42,416 nt of DNA from Desulfobulbaceae bacterium (GTDB lineage Bacteria; Desulfobacterota; Desulfobulbia; Desulfobulbales; Desulfocapsaceae). Made by a program: the position numbers and the translations under genes. The stretch lies in contig JAITSS010000013.1 of NCBI GenBank assembly GCA_031287565.1, positions 1-42,416 of the forward strand, written 5' to 3'. A model generated the notes under the pieces. The model had not been told where the DNA came from. It did not search any database and saw nothing but the letters and a program-made list of their open reading frames with translations. Shown here one piece after another: positions 7,426-17,200 of the stretch (the stretch's first letter is position 1; every line of letters starts with the position of its first letter).

Positions 7426-8911
7426 TTGTCGCTGCATGAGTCGGGGCGCGCAGGTTTTTCTTCACCGTCCAACTGGTGCCATCAGCGCCGTCTTTGAGCA
7501 CCAGGCCCTGGGCGGCCAGTTCGTCGCGAAGCGCATCACTTGCCTGCCAGTTTTTCGCGGCGCGGGCCTGGTCGCGCTCGGCGATTTTTGCCTGAATCGT
7601 CTCTGCGGCAAGCGGGCAACCAACAAGCAACTTTTGCCGGTGGGCGCGAAAAAATTCCGCCGGTTCACGCTGCAACAAGCCTAAAACCGCGCCTAATTTG
7701 CGTATAGACTGGGCGGATTCGCGCATCAACGCCACATCGCTCGCCGCCCAGGCATCGTTTTGTAAGAGCCGGTTCAGGCATTTGACCGCCTCGAAAAAAG
7801 CGGCCAAGGCCGTGGCGCTGTTCAAATCGTTATCCATGGCCTGACCAAAACGACCATCCAGGCCGGATAAAAGCGCCTGGTCTTTTTCCGTGGCCAGGGC
7901 CGGCGCGCCCAAGGCGGGTTCCGTCAAAGCGTCAATCCGCGCCAGACAGCGATACAGGCGTTCGAGGCCGATGGCGGCATCCTGCATCGCCGCCTCGGAA
8001 AAATCCAGCGGGTTGCGATAGTGGGTGGAAAAAACGAGAAATCGCAGCACCTCCGGGTCATACTGCGCGAGAATATCGCGAACGGTTAAGAAATTATTCA
8101 GCGATTTAGACATTTTTTCGTCATGGATGGTGACAAATCCATGATGAATCCAATGATGAACGAAGGGGCAACAATTGGCGGCCTCGCTCTGGGCGATTTC
8201 ATTTTCATGGTGTGGGAAAATCAGGTCCTGGCCACCACCGTGAATATCGAAGGTCGCGCCTAAATATTTGCGGCTCATGGCCGAACATTCGATATGCCAG
8301 CCCGGTCGGCCCGTTCCCCACGGACTCGGCCAACTCGGTTCGCCAGGTTTCGACGCCTTCCACAGGACGAAATCCATCGGGTTTTGCTTCAGTTCGTTCA
8401 CCGAAACTCTAGCCCCAGCCTGCATATCATCCAGTTTTCGCCCGGAAAGCCTACCATAGCGCGGAAAGCGGTCAACGGCGAAAAAGACGTCGCCGCCGGC
8501 GGGATAAGCCACGCCTTTTTCGATAAGACCGCCAATCAAATCAATCATTTCTTCGATATGTTCGGTGGCCTTCGGCTCAACATCCGGACGCAACGCGCCC
8601 AAGGCGTCCATATCAATATGGAATTCGTCGATGAAACGCCTGGCCAATTCGTCCCAGGGCACGCCTTTTTCGGTGGCGCGATTGATAATTTTATCATCAA
8701 TGTCCGTGAAGTTACGAACATAGGTCACATTGTAGCCGGAAAAACGTAAATACCGCGCCAGCATATCGAAAGCCAATACCGAGCGGGCATGACCAATATG
8801 GCAATAATCATAAGCGGTTATGCCACAGACATACAATTTGACATGACCGGGTTCCATGGGTTTGATTGGGTCTTTTTTGCCGGTCAGAGTATTAAAGATG
8901 CAGAGTGTCAT
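7418..8911 (-). CDS. cysS: Cysteinyl-tRNA synthetase
   Basis: A 497-residue class I aminoacyl-tRNA synthetase that charges tRNA-Cys with cysteine in the cytoplasm. The HIGH signature is at 38-41 in YCHIGHARS and the KMSKS loop is at 266-270 in DEKMSKSLNN. Zinc ligands expected for the family are present: Cys29 in YVCG, Cys209 in HIECS, and His/Glu in PHHENE. Length is slightly above the usual 460 because of a C-terminal tail. An AAAAGG ribosome binding site precedes the ATG. Its 3' end overlaps the MEMO gene. A plausible sigma-70 promoter lies about 90 bp upstream, within the ampG leader. Confidence 0.97.
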   Translation of the reverse strand: MTLCIFNTLTGKKDPIKPMEPGHVKLYVCGITAYDYCHIGHARSVLAFDMLARYLRFSGYNVTYVRNFTDIDDKIINRATEKGVPWDELARRFIDEFHIDMDALGALRPDVEPKATEHIEEMIDLIGGLIEKGVAYPAGGDVFFAVDRFPRYGRLSGRKLDDMQAGARVSVNELKQNPMDFVLWKASKPGEPSWPSPWGTGRPGWHIECSAMSRKYLGATFDIHGGGQDLIFPHHENEIAQSEAANCCPFVHHWIHHGFVTIHDEKMSKSLNNFLTVRDILAQYDPEVLRFLVFSTHYRNPLDFSEAAMQDAAIGLERLYRCLARIDALTEPALGAPALATEKDQALLSGLDGRFGQAMDNDLNSATALAAFFEAVKCLNRLLQNDAWAASDVALMRESAQSIRKLGAVLGLLQREPAEFFRAHRQKLLVGCPLAAETIQAKIAERDQARAAKNWQASDALRDELAAQGLVLKDGADGTSWTVKKNLRAPTHAATND

Positions 8912-9005
8912 AAAGAAAACCTTTTGGCATCGACAGAATCGCCGCTATTGGGTATGAATGAAAAAAAATCACCGGTTTTCAGACGAAATTCGCCTTAAAC
9001 CGCGC

Positions 9006-9034
9006 ACAATACTTCCCCAACCTGGAAAAGACAA
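9006..9034 (-). promoter_or_regulatory. Candidate sigma-70 promoter for cysS
   Basis: Read on the minus strand this is TTGTCT, 17 bp, then TATTGT, followed by about 90 bp of leader before the cysS ATG. Spacing is ideal and both boxes are reasonable. It overlaps the ribosome binding region of the divergent ampG gene, so the two may interfere. Confidence 0.4.
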
Positions 9035-9036
9035 GA

Positions 9037-10575
9037 ATGCCGGACGGCGCGGCCAAATCCTGGCGCAAGAGCCTCGAATCCTGGAAGAATCCGACGCTTA
9101 TCGCAATGCTGGCTTTGGGCGTCAGCGCCGGTATTCCCTTCCTGCTGATTTTTTCCACCATCAGCATCTGGTTGCGCGAGGCGGGCGTCGAGCGCGACGC
9201 CGTAACCTTTTTCAGTTGGGCGGCGCTCGCCTACTCGTTCAAATTCATCTGGGCGCCCTTGGTGGACGCCATGCCGCCGCCGTGGCTCTGCAAGCGTTTC
9301 GGGCGCAGGCGCGGCTGGTTACTCTTGGCGCAAGCTGGCGTGATCACGGCGATTTGTCTCCTGGCTTCCGGCAACCCGGCGGAAGGCGGCCTCAAACTGA
9401 CGCTGATGGGGATTTTTTCCGTCATGCTCGGTTTTTTTTCCGCGACGCAGGATGTGGTCATCGACGCCTGGCGCATCGAAAGCGGCGAGCGCTCGATGCA
9501 GGCGCTGATGTCCTCGGTCTACGTCGCCGGATACCGTCTGGGCATGATTGTCTCCGGGGCGGGATCGCTCTATCTGGCCGGATTTTTCGGCGGCGGCGCG
9601 GGCGGATATGATTTCGCCGCCTGGCAAAAAACGTATTTCGTCATGGCGGCGCTGATGCTCATCGGCCCCAGCGCCACCTTCTGCATCGCCGAGCCGGAAC
9701 GCGCCAGCGTCCCTGGCGATTTCAAGCATCCGCCCGGTTCATACGGACGCCTGGCGCTTGCGGTGTTCGTGGCCGCCGCCACCTTCGCGGCGGTCTTTTT
9801 TTTCCTCATACCTGAACTTTCCGCCGCGATTCAGCCAAACGGCGCGCAAACCGGCTTTTTCTGGCAGGCCGCCCGCGTCGTCATCTCGCTTATGGCCGCG
9901 CTGCTGCCACCTTTGGCCCTGACGCGCCTGGGTTTTATCGACCGCGACATGCTGCGACAAACCTACCTGTTGCCGATGAGCGATTTTTTCCGCAATCACG
10001 GAAGTCAGGCGGCAATCAGAATTCTTTTGCTGATTGGCCTCTATCGCCTGTCGGATATTGTCATGGGCGTGGTCGCCAATGTCTTTTACCTCGACCTTGG
10101 TTTCGGAAAAACGGAAATCGCCGACATCAGCAAAACTTTTGGCCTGGCCATGACCATTTTAGGCGGCTTCCTCGGCGGCACTCTCTGCCTACGCTTCGGT
10201 CTGATGCGCATCCTGTTCGCCGGAGCGCTGCTGTCGGCGGCGACCAACCTGCTCTTTGTCTGTCTGGCCCATGCCGGTCACAGTATGCCGCTCTTCGTCG
10301 CGGCCATCGCCCTCGACAATCTGGCCGCCGGCCTGGCTTCGGCGGCCTTTGTCGCCTTCCTGTCCGGTTTGACCAGCCGCGCCTTCACCGCCGTGCAATA
10401 CGCGATTTTTTCCAGTCTGATGGGCCTTATCCCGAAATTTGTCGGCGGCTATTCCGGCGGCATGGTCATGGCCCTGGGCTACGACGGCTTTTTTCTGCTG
10501 ACGGCGGCCATCGGCCTGCCGGTGCTGCTTTTGGTGTGGCTCAACCGCGCAAGCGGCAGGGACAGCCAGGCATAA
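9037..10575 (+). CDS. ampG: AmpG-family muropeptide permease (MFS)
   Basis: A 512-residue polytopic inner-membrane protein with about 12-14 hydrophobic helices. The N-terminus LESWKNPTLIAMLALGVSAG, then SIWLREAGV, the WAALAYSFKFIWAPLVDAM segment and GRRRGWLLLAQ are hallmark AmpG sequences. AmpG imports anhydromuropeptides released from peptidoglycan for recycling. This fits the nearby mltD, whose product generates such fragments, and the PBP1A gene. Length is close to the E. coli protein (491). The ATG at 9037 follows GGAAAAG. The gene is monocistronic and ends in a strong bidirectional terminator. Confidence 0.92.
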   Translation: MPDGAAKSWRKSLESWKNPTLIAMLALGVSAGIPFLLIFSTISIWLREAGVERDAVTFFSWAALAYSFKFIWAPLVDAMPPPWLCKRFGRRRGWLLLAQAGVITAICLLASGNPAEGGLKLTLMGIFSVMLGFFSATQDVVIDAWRIESGERSMQALMSSVYVAGYRLGMIVSGAGSLYLAGFFGGGAGGYDFAAWQKTYFVMAALMLIGPSATFCIAEPERASVPGDFKHPPGSYGRLALAVFVAAATFAAVFFFLIPELSAAIQPNGAQTGFFWQAARVVISLMAALLPPLALTRLGFIDRDMLRQTYLLPMSDFFRNHGSQAAIRILLLIGLYRLSDIVMGVVANVFYLDLGFGKTEIADISKTFGLAMTILGGFLGGTLCLRFGLMRILFAGALLSAATNLLFVCLAHAGHSMPLFVAAIALDNLAAGLASAAFVAFLSGLTSRAFTAVQYAIFSSLMGLIPKFVGGYSGGMVMALGYDGFFLLTAAIGLPVLLLVWLNRASGRDSQA

Positions 10576-10626
10576 AAAAAAGCGGATGCGCCGGGGAGAA
10601 GCCCCGTAGCGCATCCGCAATTTTTT
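10574..10626. terminator. Bidirectional rho-independent terminator between ampG and pilZ
   Basis: A 9-bp perfect stem (GCGGATGCG at 10582-10590 with CGCATCCGC at 10610-10618), extended by an inner GGGG/CCCC pairing, is flanked by an A-run (10574-10581) on the left and a T-run (10621-10626) on the right. It can stop ampG transcripts rightward and pilZ transcripts leftward. Confidence 0.93.
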
Positions 10627-10678
10627 CCGCATTAACGAACCGAGCCGCCGGAATTTATCCGGATTTCCGGTTCATTTT

Positions 10679-11221
10679 CTACCTGCTTCTTCCGTCTTCC
10701 AAGTACGCGCCGATAGCCTTGCTGGGCAGATCTTCAAAAGCCAGTCCGGCGTGGTAGGCCCCGGTTGTTTCGTTCTTTTTCGACCATTTGATTTTGGCGA
10801 TGCCCGACTGCATCTCCTTTGGCAGATTGTCGATAAACGAAAAGGCGATGCGGGTGTCATCGACCAACTGTTCGTTGGTGGCCAGTTGCATCCCGCCTTT
10901 ACTGATGTCCACCGTGGTGGCGTGCAGGCTGAAATGTTTGGCCAGCCGCCCGGTTTCGGTGATTTTCACGAGTGTCACCCGATACTGGGCTTCGACCCTG
11001 GGAAAATTCCTGCGGTTTTCCAGTTCGGCGACATCATCAATGATTTCCGGCACATCATTGTTCATGCTGAACTGCAAACACAGGGAATAATCCTGGCTGG
11101 TGCAGTAAATGTCGATGTGGTCGTCAAGCGGGATAAATAAGCCGTCGCTTGAAATCCGGCATTTCTGGGCAAAGTTCGACCAGAACGGGCAACAGACAGT
11201 TTCAGTTTGGTCGTGTGCCAT
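10679..11221 (-). CDS. PilZ-domain protein with N-terminal Cys motif
   Basis: A 180-residue cytoplasmic protein. The C-terminal PilZ domain has the two c-di-GMP-binding motifs: RRNFPR (RxxxR type) near residue 70 and DISKGGMQL (D/NxSxxG) near 105. The N-terminal half carries CCPFWSNFAQKC and later YCTSQDYSLC, a Cys-rich pattern that may bind zinc; I recall similar N-termini in other proteobacterial PilZ proteins. I chose ATG 11221 because GGAG lies 6 bp upstream; in-frame starts a few codons earlier are possible. It follows a sigma-54 activator gene on the same strand, with a sigma-54-like promoter and an inverted repeat in the gap, so it may be a target of that activator. Likely a c-di-GMP receptor for motility or envelope control. 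Confidence 0.88.
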   Translation of the reverse strand: MAHDQTETVCCPFWSNFAQKCRISSDGLFIPLDDHIDIYCTSQDYSLCLQFSMNNDVPEIIDDVAELENRRNFPRVEAQYRVTLVKITETGRLAKHFSLHATTVDISKGGMQLATNEQLVDDTRIAFSFIDNLPKEMQSGIAKIKWSKKNETTGAYHAGLAFEDLPSKAIGAYLEDGRSR

Positions 11222-11236
11222 ATCCATCTCCAAAAG

Positions 11237-11276
11237 TTTGCGAGTGAGTCTTCTTTACAAAACCTTTACTCGCAAA
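11237..11276. promoter_or_regulatory. 9-bp inverted repeat in the pilZ leader
   Basis: TTTGCGAGT at 11237-11245 and its exact complement ACTCGCAAA at 11268-11276 are separated by 22 bp. The right-hand arm in the pilZ mRNA ends a few bases before its GGAG ribosome binding site. It could be an operator for a dimeric regulator or an RNA hairpin that affects pilZ translation. Confidence 0.55.
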
Positions 11277-11281
11277 TTCTT

Positions 11282-11299
11282 ATGCAAATTCCAAACCCG
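11282..11299 (-). promoter_or_regulatory. Possible sigma-54 (-24/-12) promoter for pilZ
   Basis: On the minus strand there is GG, exactly 10 bp, then GC, with TTTGCA at the -12 side. The invariant GG/GC spacing fits sigma-54, but the -24 box (CGGGTTT) departs from TGGCAC. It lies just downstream of the sigma-54 activator gene and 60 bp before pilZ. Weak on sequence, stronger on context. Confidence 0.3.
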
Positions 11300-11303
11300 C
11301 TTG

Positions 11304-12803
11304 TCACTTTAAGCCCTTAGCCGAAATGCCGTAGCGTTTCAGTTTGTCGTAAAACGCCGTTTTGCCAATCTTTAATTCGTCAGCGGTCTGGGCGACATTG
11401 CCCTTATTCTTTTCAAGAGAATGATTGATGATTTCTTTTTCCAACTCCGCCAGCATGTCCTTCAGGCTGTTGCCAGCCAGGCGATCCATATACGAAACCT
11501 CCGGCAAGGCGATCGGCTGGCCGTTCGGGTGCATGGAATCAAAGATAATCTCGTTTTCGGTGATGGCGTTGCCCTTGGCCATTAAGACCGCGCGCTGGAT
11601 GACGTTTTCCAGCTCGCGCACATTGCCCGGCCAATCGTGCGACAATAGATAGTCGATGAGGGATTGCGGTAGGAAGGTGATTTCCTTTTTATAGATATTG
11701 CGGTATTTCCTGACAAAAAAAGTTGTCAGGTCAACAATGTCTTCCTTGCGCTGTCTGAGCGGCGGGATGGAAATATTGATGATGTTCAGCCGATAAAAGA
11801 GATCGAGGCGGAACGCGCCCTTCTGCACCGCCGCCGTCAGATCGACGTTGGTGGCGGCGATAATGCGCACATCAACCTTTACCGGGGTGTTGCCGCCGAC
11901 GCGGATGATTTCTCCTTCCTGCAAAACCCGCAACATGGCCGCCTGCATCCTGGGCGTGATGTCGCCGATTTCATCCAAGAAAATGGTGCCGCCGTCAACC
12001 ACTTCAAACTTGCCCTTGCGCTGGCTGGCCGCGCCGGTGAAGGCGCCCTTCTCGTAGCCAAAGAGATCGCTTTCGAGCAACGAATCGTTAATCGTGTTGC
12101 AATTGATTTTCAGGAAGGGTTTTTCGTTTCTGTTGCTGCTTTCACGAATCATATTGGCGACCAGCTCTTTGCCGGTGCCAGATTCGCCGGTGATCAGAAT
12201 GGTCGCGTCGGTTTTCGCCACCTGAAAGATCATGTCGCGCAGATCGGTCAGCGCCTTGCTCGAACCGATCATCGTCCCGGCTTCCGGCTTCTTCTTTAAG
12301 TGTTCTTTTAAGATATTCAGCTCGTTAGTCAGGGATTTTCTGACCCGTTCGCTTTCCTTGAGTTCCTTGATTTTATAGGTGAGAATGCTCTCGATACTGT
12401 TATGAAAGTGGGAAAGTTCCTCGATGTGTTTGTTTTGCTGGGTGACATCACGTAGCGACAACCAATAAAGCCGGTCGCCCTTATAGCCATGAAACGGCGC
12501 CAGCGTGTATTCAAACTGCATTCCATTCAGATTGATTTGCAGCGCCTGACCGGAACCGATGGTGCCACCGGCGATTGATTGTTCGACGCAGGGCAAAAAA
12601 TCGTCCGGCCTGAGCGGTGGCTTGTCGGCGGCGGATTCGGCGGCGGCCCGCTCAAGGCGCTCGAAAAAACGTTTCGCCTGGGCGTTCATGTATTCGATGC
12701 CGCGTCCGCCGTTAACCAGAAGCATCATTTCCGGCATGACTTCCAGCAGATTGCGTTGGTTATCGACGAGACGTTTGGTATCCGGGGTCAATTCATTTGG
12801 CAC
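11304..12803 (-). CDS. Sigma-54-dependent transcriptional activator with PAS domain
   Basis: A 499-residue enhancer-binding protein. Residues 10-125 form a PAS-like sensor (EVMPEMMLLVNGGRGIEYMN, then YWLSLRDVTQQ), followed by a coiled-coil linker. The AAA+ core has Walker A GESGTGKE at 206-213, the sigma-54-contacting GAFTGA loop at 253-258 and Walker B FLDEIGD at 275-281. A Fis-type HTH closes the protein (NVAQTADELKIGKTAFYDKL). There is no receiver domain, so input is likely through the PAS domain rather than phosphorylation. It activates RNA polymerase with sigma-54; the target is unknown, with pilZ next door a candidate. It is divergent from the TIGR03790-type gene. Confidence 0.93.
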   Translation of the reverse strand: MPNELTPDTKRLVDNQRNLLEVMPEMMLLVNGGRGIEYMNAQAKRFFERLERAAAESAADKPPLRPDDFLPCVEQSIAGGTIGSGQALQINLNGMQFEYTLAPFHGYKGDRLYWLSLRDVTQQNKHIEELSHFHNSIESILTYKIKELKESERVRKSLTNELNILKEHLKKKPEAGTMIGSSKALTDLRDMIFQVAKTDATILITGESGTGKELVANMIRESSNRNEKPFLKINCNTINDSLLESDLFGYEKGAFTGAASQRKGKFEVVDGGTIFLDEIGDITPRMQAAMLRVLQEGEIIRVGGNTPVKVDVRIIAATNVDLTAAVQKGAFRLDLFYRLNIINISIPPLRQRKEDIVDLTTFFVRKYRNIYKKEITFLPQSLIDYLLSHDWPGNVRELENVIQRAVLMAKGNAITENEIIFDSMHPNGQPIALPEVSYMDRLAGNSLKDMLAELEKEIINHSLEKNKGNVAQTADELKIGKTAFYDKLKRYGISAKGLK

Positions 12804-12879
12804 GGTCGTTCCTCATCCGGAGAACTGGAAAAAAAGGGTAACTTTCCCAGTGTAGAACAAAAAAAGACCAGGGTAAACC

Positions 12880-14172
12880 ATGAAAAAACAATTATTCCTG
12901 TTGGGTTGTCAACTTTCAAAAAGTTTCCGGAAAAAAGGATTTTGCCGCGCCGCGACCCTTCCGCGCATCCTGTTCCTGGCCGCTCTGGCGGCGGCGGTCC
13001 CGGCGCGGGCATCACAATCACAGCTACAACCAGAGCACGTGCTGGTGCTGGTCAACACCCGCATGGTCGGTTCGCTGGCCATGGCAAAATACTACATGAA
13101 ACAGCGCGGCATACCGGAAGACCACCTCCTGGAAATGGCCCTGACCCTGGACGATACAATCAGCCGCGAAGACTATGATGATTATGTCGCGCCCAAGGTG
13201 CGGAAAAAACTGAAAAAACTCGCGCCGCAGCCAATCGGCGCGCTCGTAACTTTGTATGGAATGCCGCTGCGCATCGGTGAAATTCCACCCGAGCGGGCCG
13301 AGCGGGCGGAAGTGGATGAATTGAACCGGAAAATAGCCGAGTATGAGAAACAATTGGCTTCAGCGCCGGTTTTGCAGCAACAAATAGACGCCCTGCGCCA
13401 TCGTCTGAACGCCAGAGAAACCGAGCGCGACGGCGCGGCGCTCGATTCGGAATTGATGCTCGTCAGGGTGGAGGGATACCAACTGAAGGGCTGGATCGAA
13501 AATCCCTATTCACTCACCAATCAGGGTCATCCGGCCGCTGTTGACAAAAGCCAAGTGCTTTTAGTCAGCCGCCTGGACGGCCCGGACCTGGCCACGGTCA
13601 AACGGATGATCGACGACGCCATCGCCATCGAGAAGACCGGTCTTACCGGCATCGCCTATCTCGACGCCCGCTACGCGAAACCGCAAAACCGACCAAGCGA
13701 CCCTTACGGGTGGTACGACGCGGCGCTCTATGAAGCGGCCAAACTGTTGCAAGCGGCAATGCCGGTGACGCTCGATGAAAAAGACCAACTGTTCGCGCCC
13801 AATTCCTGCCCCGATGCGGCGCTCTACTGCGGCTGGTATTCGTATGGCAACTACATTGACAGCTTCACCTGGAAGCCAGGCGCGATTGGCTATCACCTGG
13901 CCAGCGGCGAATGCTCCAGTCTGCGCCTGCGCGAAGACCGTCATCCCTGGTGTCCGGAAACCCTGAGCCACGGCGCGGCGGCCACCATCGGCCCAACCGA
14001 CGAACCCTACCTCACCGCCTTTCCGCCACCGCACCTGTTCTTTGCCGCGCTGGTGAAAGCCGGTATGACTTTGGGCGAATCCTATCTCGCTTCGCTGCCC
14101 CATCTTTCCTGGCAGATGATTTTGGTCGGAGACCCACTCTATCGACCCTTTGCGCGGGCGGCGAGACAATAA
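12880..14172 (+). CDS. TIGR03790-type exported protein
   Basis: A 430-residue protein with an N-terminal signal-like segment (ATLPRILFLAALAAAVPARAS, residues about 25-45) preceded by a long basic n-region. After that the sequence HVLVLVNTRMVGSLAMAKYYMKQRGIPEDHLL and LVTLYGMPLRIG match my memory of the TIGR03790 family, which has no assigned function. A 55-residue charged coiled-coil stretch (about 145-190) interrupts the domain. The C-terminal half has HGAAATIGPTDEPYLTAFPP and WQMILVGDPLYRPF, also typical of the family. The ATG follows AGGG at suitable spacing. It shares a 76-bp divergent promoter region with the sigma-54 activator. Probably periplasmic; function unknown. Confidence 0.75.
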   Translation: MKKQLFLLGCQLSKSFRKKGFCRAATLPRILFLAALAAAVPARASQSQLQPEHVLVLVNTRMVGSLAMAKYYMKQRGIPEDHLLEMALTLDDTISREDYDDYVAPKVRKKLKKLAPQPIGALVTLYGMPLRIGEIPPERAERAEVDELNRKIAEYEKQLASAPVLQQQIDALRHRLNARETERDGAALDSELMLVRVEGYQLKGWIENPYSLTNQGHPAAVDKSQVLLVSRLDGPDLATVKRMIDDAIAIEKTGLTGIAYLDARYAKPQNRPSDPYGWYDAALYEAAKLLQAAMPVTLDEKDQLFAPNSCPDAALYCGWYSYGNYIDSFTWKPGAIGYHLASGECSSLRLREDRHPWCPETLSHGAAATIGPTDEPYLTAFPPPHLFFAALVKAGMTLGESYLASLPHLSWQMILVGDPLYRPFARAARQ

Positions 14173-14181
14173 AACGCGCCC

Positions 14182-14203
14182 GGCGCGGCGGCCATACCGC
14201 GCC
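14182..14203. other. GC-rich hairpin between convergent genes
   Basis: GGCGCGG at 14182-14188 pairs with CCGCGCC at 14197-14203 over an 8-base loop. It lies in the 33-bp gap between the convergent TIGR03790-type gene and the PBP1A gene. There is no T-run on either side, so it is not a textbook terminator, but it may impede both transcripts. Confidence 0.4.
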
Positions 14204-14205
14204 AA

Positions 14206-17200
14206 TCAATCAGGATTGCGCCAGAACGGCGCGAAATGCCGCTCCAGGCGCTGAACACCCTGGGCGTCTTCTTCCGCGAAGGTGAGGATGGACGGCAGGG
14301 CGCGGTCAGTTTCGCTTAAGATGCGCGGCGGCTCCTCCAACGCGCCGCCCTGCTCCGGGTCGGCGGCGTACAACTGCTGACCCAGCCGCTCGCGCCGCAG
14401 CATCAGCCCGTTGAACGACACATCCACCGGGTCGAGGCGTTTTTCATAATTCAGCTCGCGCAACAAATCACCCGCGATATCGATCCAGGTCGGCAACGCG
14501 CCAACCGCGCCGGACACCCGCAGACCGCCCGCCCGCATCGGACGATTATCGTCATAACCAACATATACGCCGATGGCCTGGCCGTCTTCGGTGAGAAAGG
14601 CGTCGCCCGCCTCGGAAAGCGCCGGCAGATAACCGAAAAAACTGGCGTTGGTGTAATTATTGGCGGTGCCGGTCTTACCAAGTAGCGGCACCGCCATCCC
14701 CTTTTCATTGCCCGATAAAGCGCGTCCGGGAAACAAACGCACCTCGCGCCGCGCCCGCTTGCCGGTGCCCAAAAGGACGACGCTTTCCAATACATGCCCC
14801 AATTGCAGGCGACTCTTTTCATCCATGGCCACGCTGTCGTGACGATTGGGCCGATACAGAATCTCGCCGTCCGCCGATTCAATGCGGTCAAGCACGCTCA
14901 AAGCCGGGTCGCTGGTCGGGCCGCCGTCGCCGTACAGGCTGGTTCGCCCGGTAATCAGCGCCTCATACATGCGGGTGGTTTCAAACAGGGTGACGACGTT
15001 CGACCCCAGAGGCAGAGACAACACTCCATCCAAGGCGCTGGCGATGCCCAAACGGCGGCCAAAGGCGCGCAGATATTCCATGCCAACCAGGATGCGGAAG
15101 TCGGCGATATTCGCCAGAACATCAAAATGATAGGGACGGGATTCGGCCAGGCGACTTTTCTCCGCCTCCATTTGCCTGACGATAATTTCCACCGCCGCCG
15201 CCGAAACGCCGCCCGTAAGAGAAACGCCGCGCCAGAACGATTGCCGCGCCGACTCCGGCATGTCGGCCAGCATCCGCGCCGCCTCGTCATCGGCAAGCCG
15301 TCGCGACGAGGCCGGGGCGGCGCCGATTGGCAGGAAAAAAGCGCGCTCGGTAAAATCGTCGTAATACAGCGCCGAGGGCGGCGCATCGTCGGCGACCGAC
15401 GCCGGAGCCTCGCCATCCATCGAAGCGAAATCAATGAGTCGGGTCAGCCGCTGGCGATAGGCCGCAAGTTGTCGGTACGACTTTTCAATCCTGACAAAAT
15501 TACGCGACAATACGGCGGCCCGTGTCGCCAATTCTCTGGCCTCGTCGGCGTCGCGGGAACCGGCCCAGCGGGTGTTGCCCTCCAAACCGGCGGCGAAGCG
15601 GGCGAAGGATGCGCCGTAGGGCAATTGCCGCAGTTTGAGATAATCTTCGACCAGATTTTCAAAGACGAAATCGTCGGAGCTTTTGCCCAAAGCCAGGCGA
15701 TAAGCAGCCTCAGTCAGGGCCGCGTCGCCCACCTGAATGCCCATGCGGTCGCGGATACGCGTCGCATAGGCGCTGTAGCCCTCACCTGCGCGCCGGGTCA
15801 GATCGAGATAATCGGCGACCTGACGAAATTGTTCCGCCGTCAGTTGGTCGCAAAGATGGGCCAAAAGCCAGATGGTGGCCACGTTTTCCGAATGAACGCC
15901 AGCATAGCTGAGGCTGACGCGCTCATGCGGGCTGAAATGATCGGGGCGGGGAAAATACGGCTGGCCACGATAGACGAAAACGCCGCGCCGATTATCAAGC
16001 AAATCGGCGCTGTTCCAACCTAATTGTAGGGCGGCGGCGTAGAGAAAAGGTTTAAACGACGAACCCATGGCGCGCTGGGCGGCGGTCGCCCGATTAAAAA
16101 AACGGTTTTCCACGCCACCGGCCACGGCCAGCGCCTGACCGTGGCGTAACACAATCGCCGCGCCCATGACCTGGGGAAACTGTTCCAGGTTAAAAAGCGC
16201 CTGGCCGTCAGCCTTGATCTCCCGCGCCGAAACCCAGACCGAAACGCCAGGACGCAAACGTTCGATAAGCGGGCCGCCCTGGCTGGTCGCCTCGCGGTGG
16301 CGGTTGACGGCGGCCTGCATATCGCGCAAACCGATGTGGTCAATGATGCCGCTTCCGCGTTTCTCACCTAGGTCAACGCCAATGGCGAGACGCGAACCCT
16401 TACCGGAAACAGCCGTGACAAGACCCTGGAAATAGCCGCCCACCGCCAAATCCGCATCGCCACGGTATGAGGCGCCGGAAGCCTCGGTCTCGCGCCGCCC
16501 ATCGGCGTTTTCGTTTTCATAGCCATTCAGCGTTACATCGAGCAGCGAAAGCTGATGGCGCAAATCGAACAGGACGCGCCGTTGCAGGTCTTTATCGATG
16601 GTGGTGACAACTTTGAGACCGGCAGTCGCGATATTGGTCACGCCATGTCGCTCCAGGGCGGCGCTCACCTCCGGCGCATCAACCGCCTCGCGCGCCAGCT
16701 CGGTCACGGCATCGTGGGCATACCCAATTTTCCCCTGTCTGAAGGGAATCGGCGCGTCCAGGGCCACGCGATATTCACCCTCGGAAATCATTTGCAATTT
16801 CCGCATTTGTTCAAGGACATAGGTGGTTCTTTGACGACAATTCGCAAGCGCCCGCCGCCGGTCTTCTTCGGTCTTTTTAATCAATGGATTGTAGTAATTG
16901 GGACGTTTGACGCTACCAGCGATATAGGCGCACTCAATAAGCGAAAGTTCGTTGGGATTTTTATCAAAATAATAGCGGGCGGCGATGACCAGGCCGTGGC
17001 CGTTGCCGGTGACGAAAAACTGGTTGGCGTAAAACTCCAAAATCTTTTCTTTGGGATAGTAGCGTTCCAGGCGCAAAGCGAAGAGCAACTCGGCCAGTTT
17101 CGAGCGCAGCGAACGGTCAGCGCGCTGATACAGGTTCTTGGCGGTCTGCTGCGTCAATGTGCTGCCGCCCTCGACCACCCGCATCGCCCGGATGTTTTTC

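Noticed and set aside
14794..16023. A 409-residue plus-strand open frame
   Set aside because: It is fully antisense to the PBP1A gene, has no domain features and no ribosome binding site; a product of high GC in codon position three.
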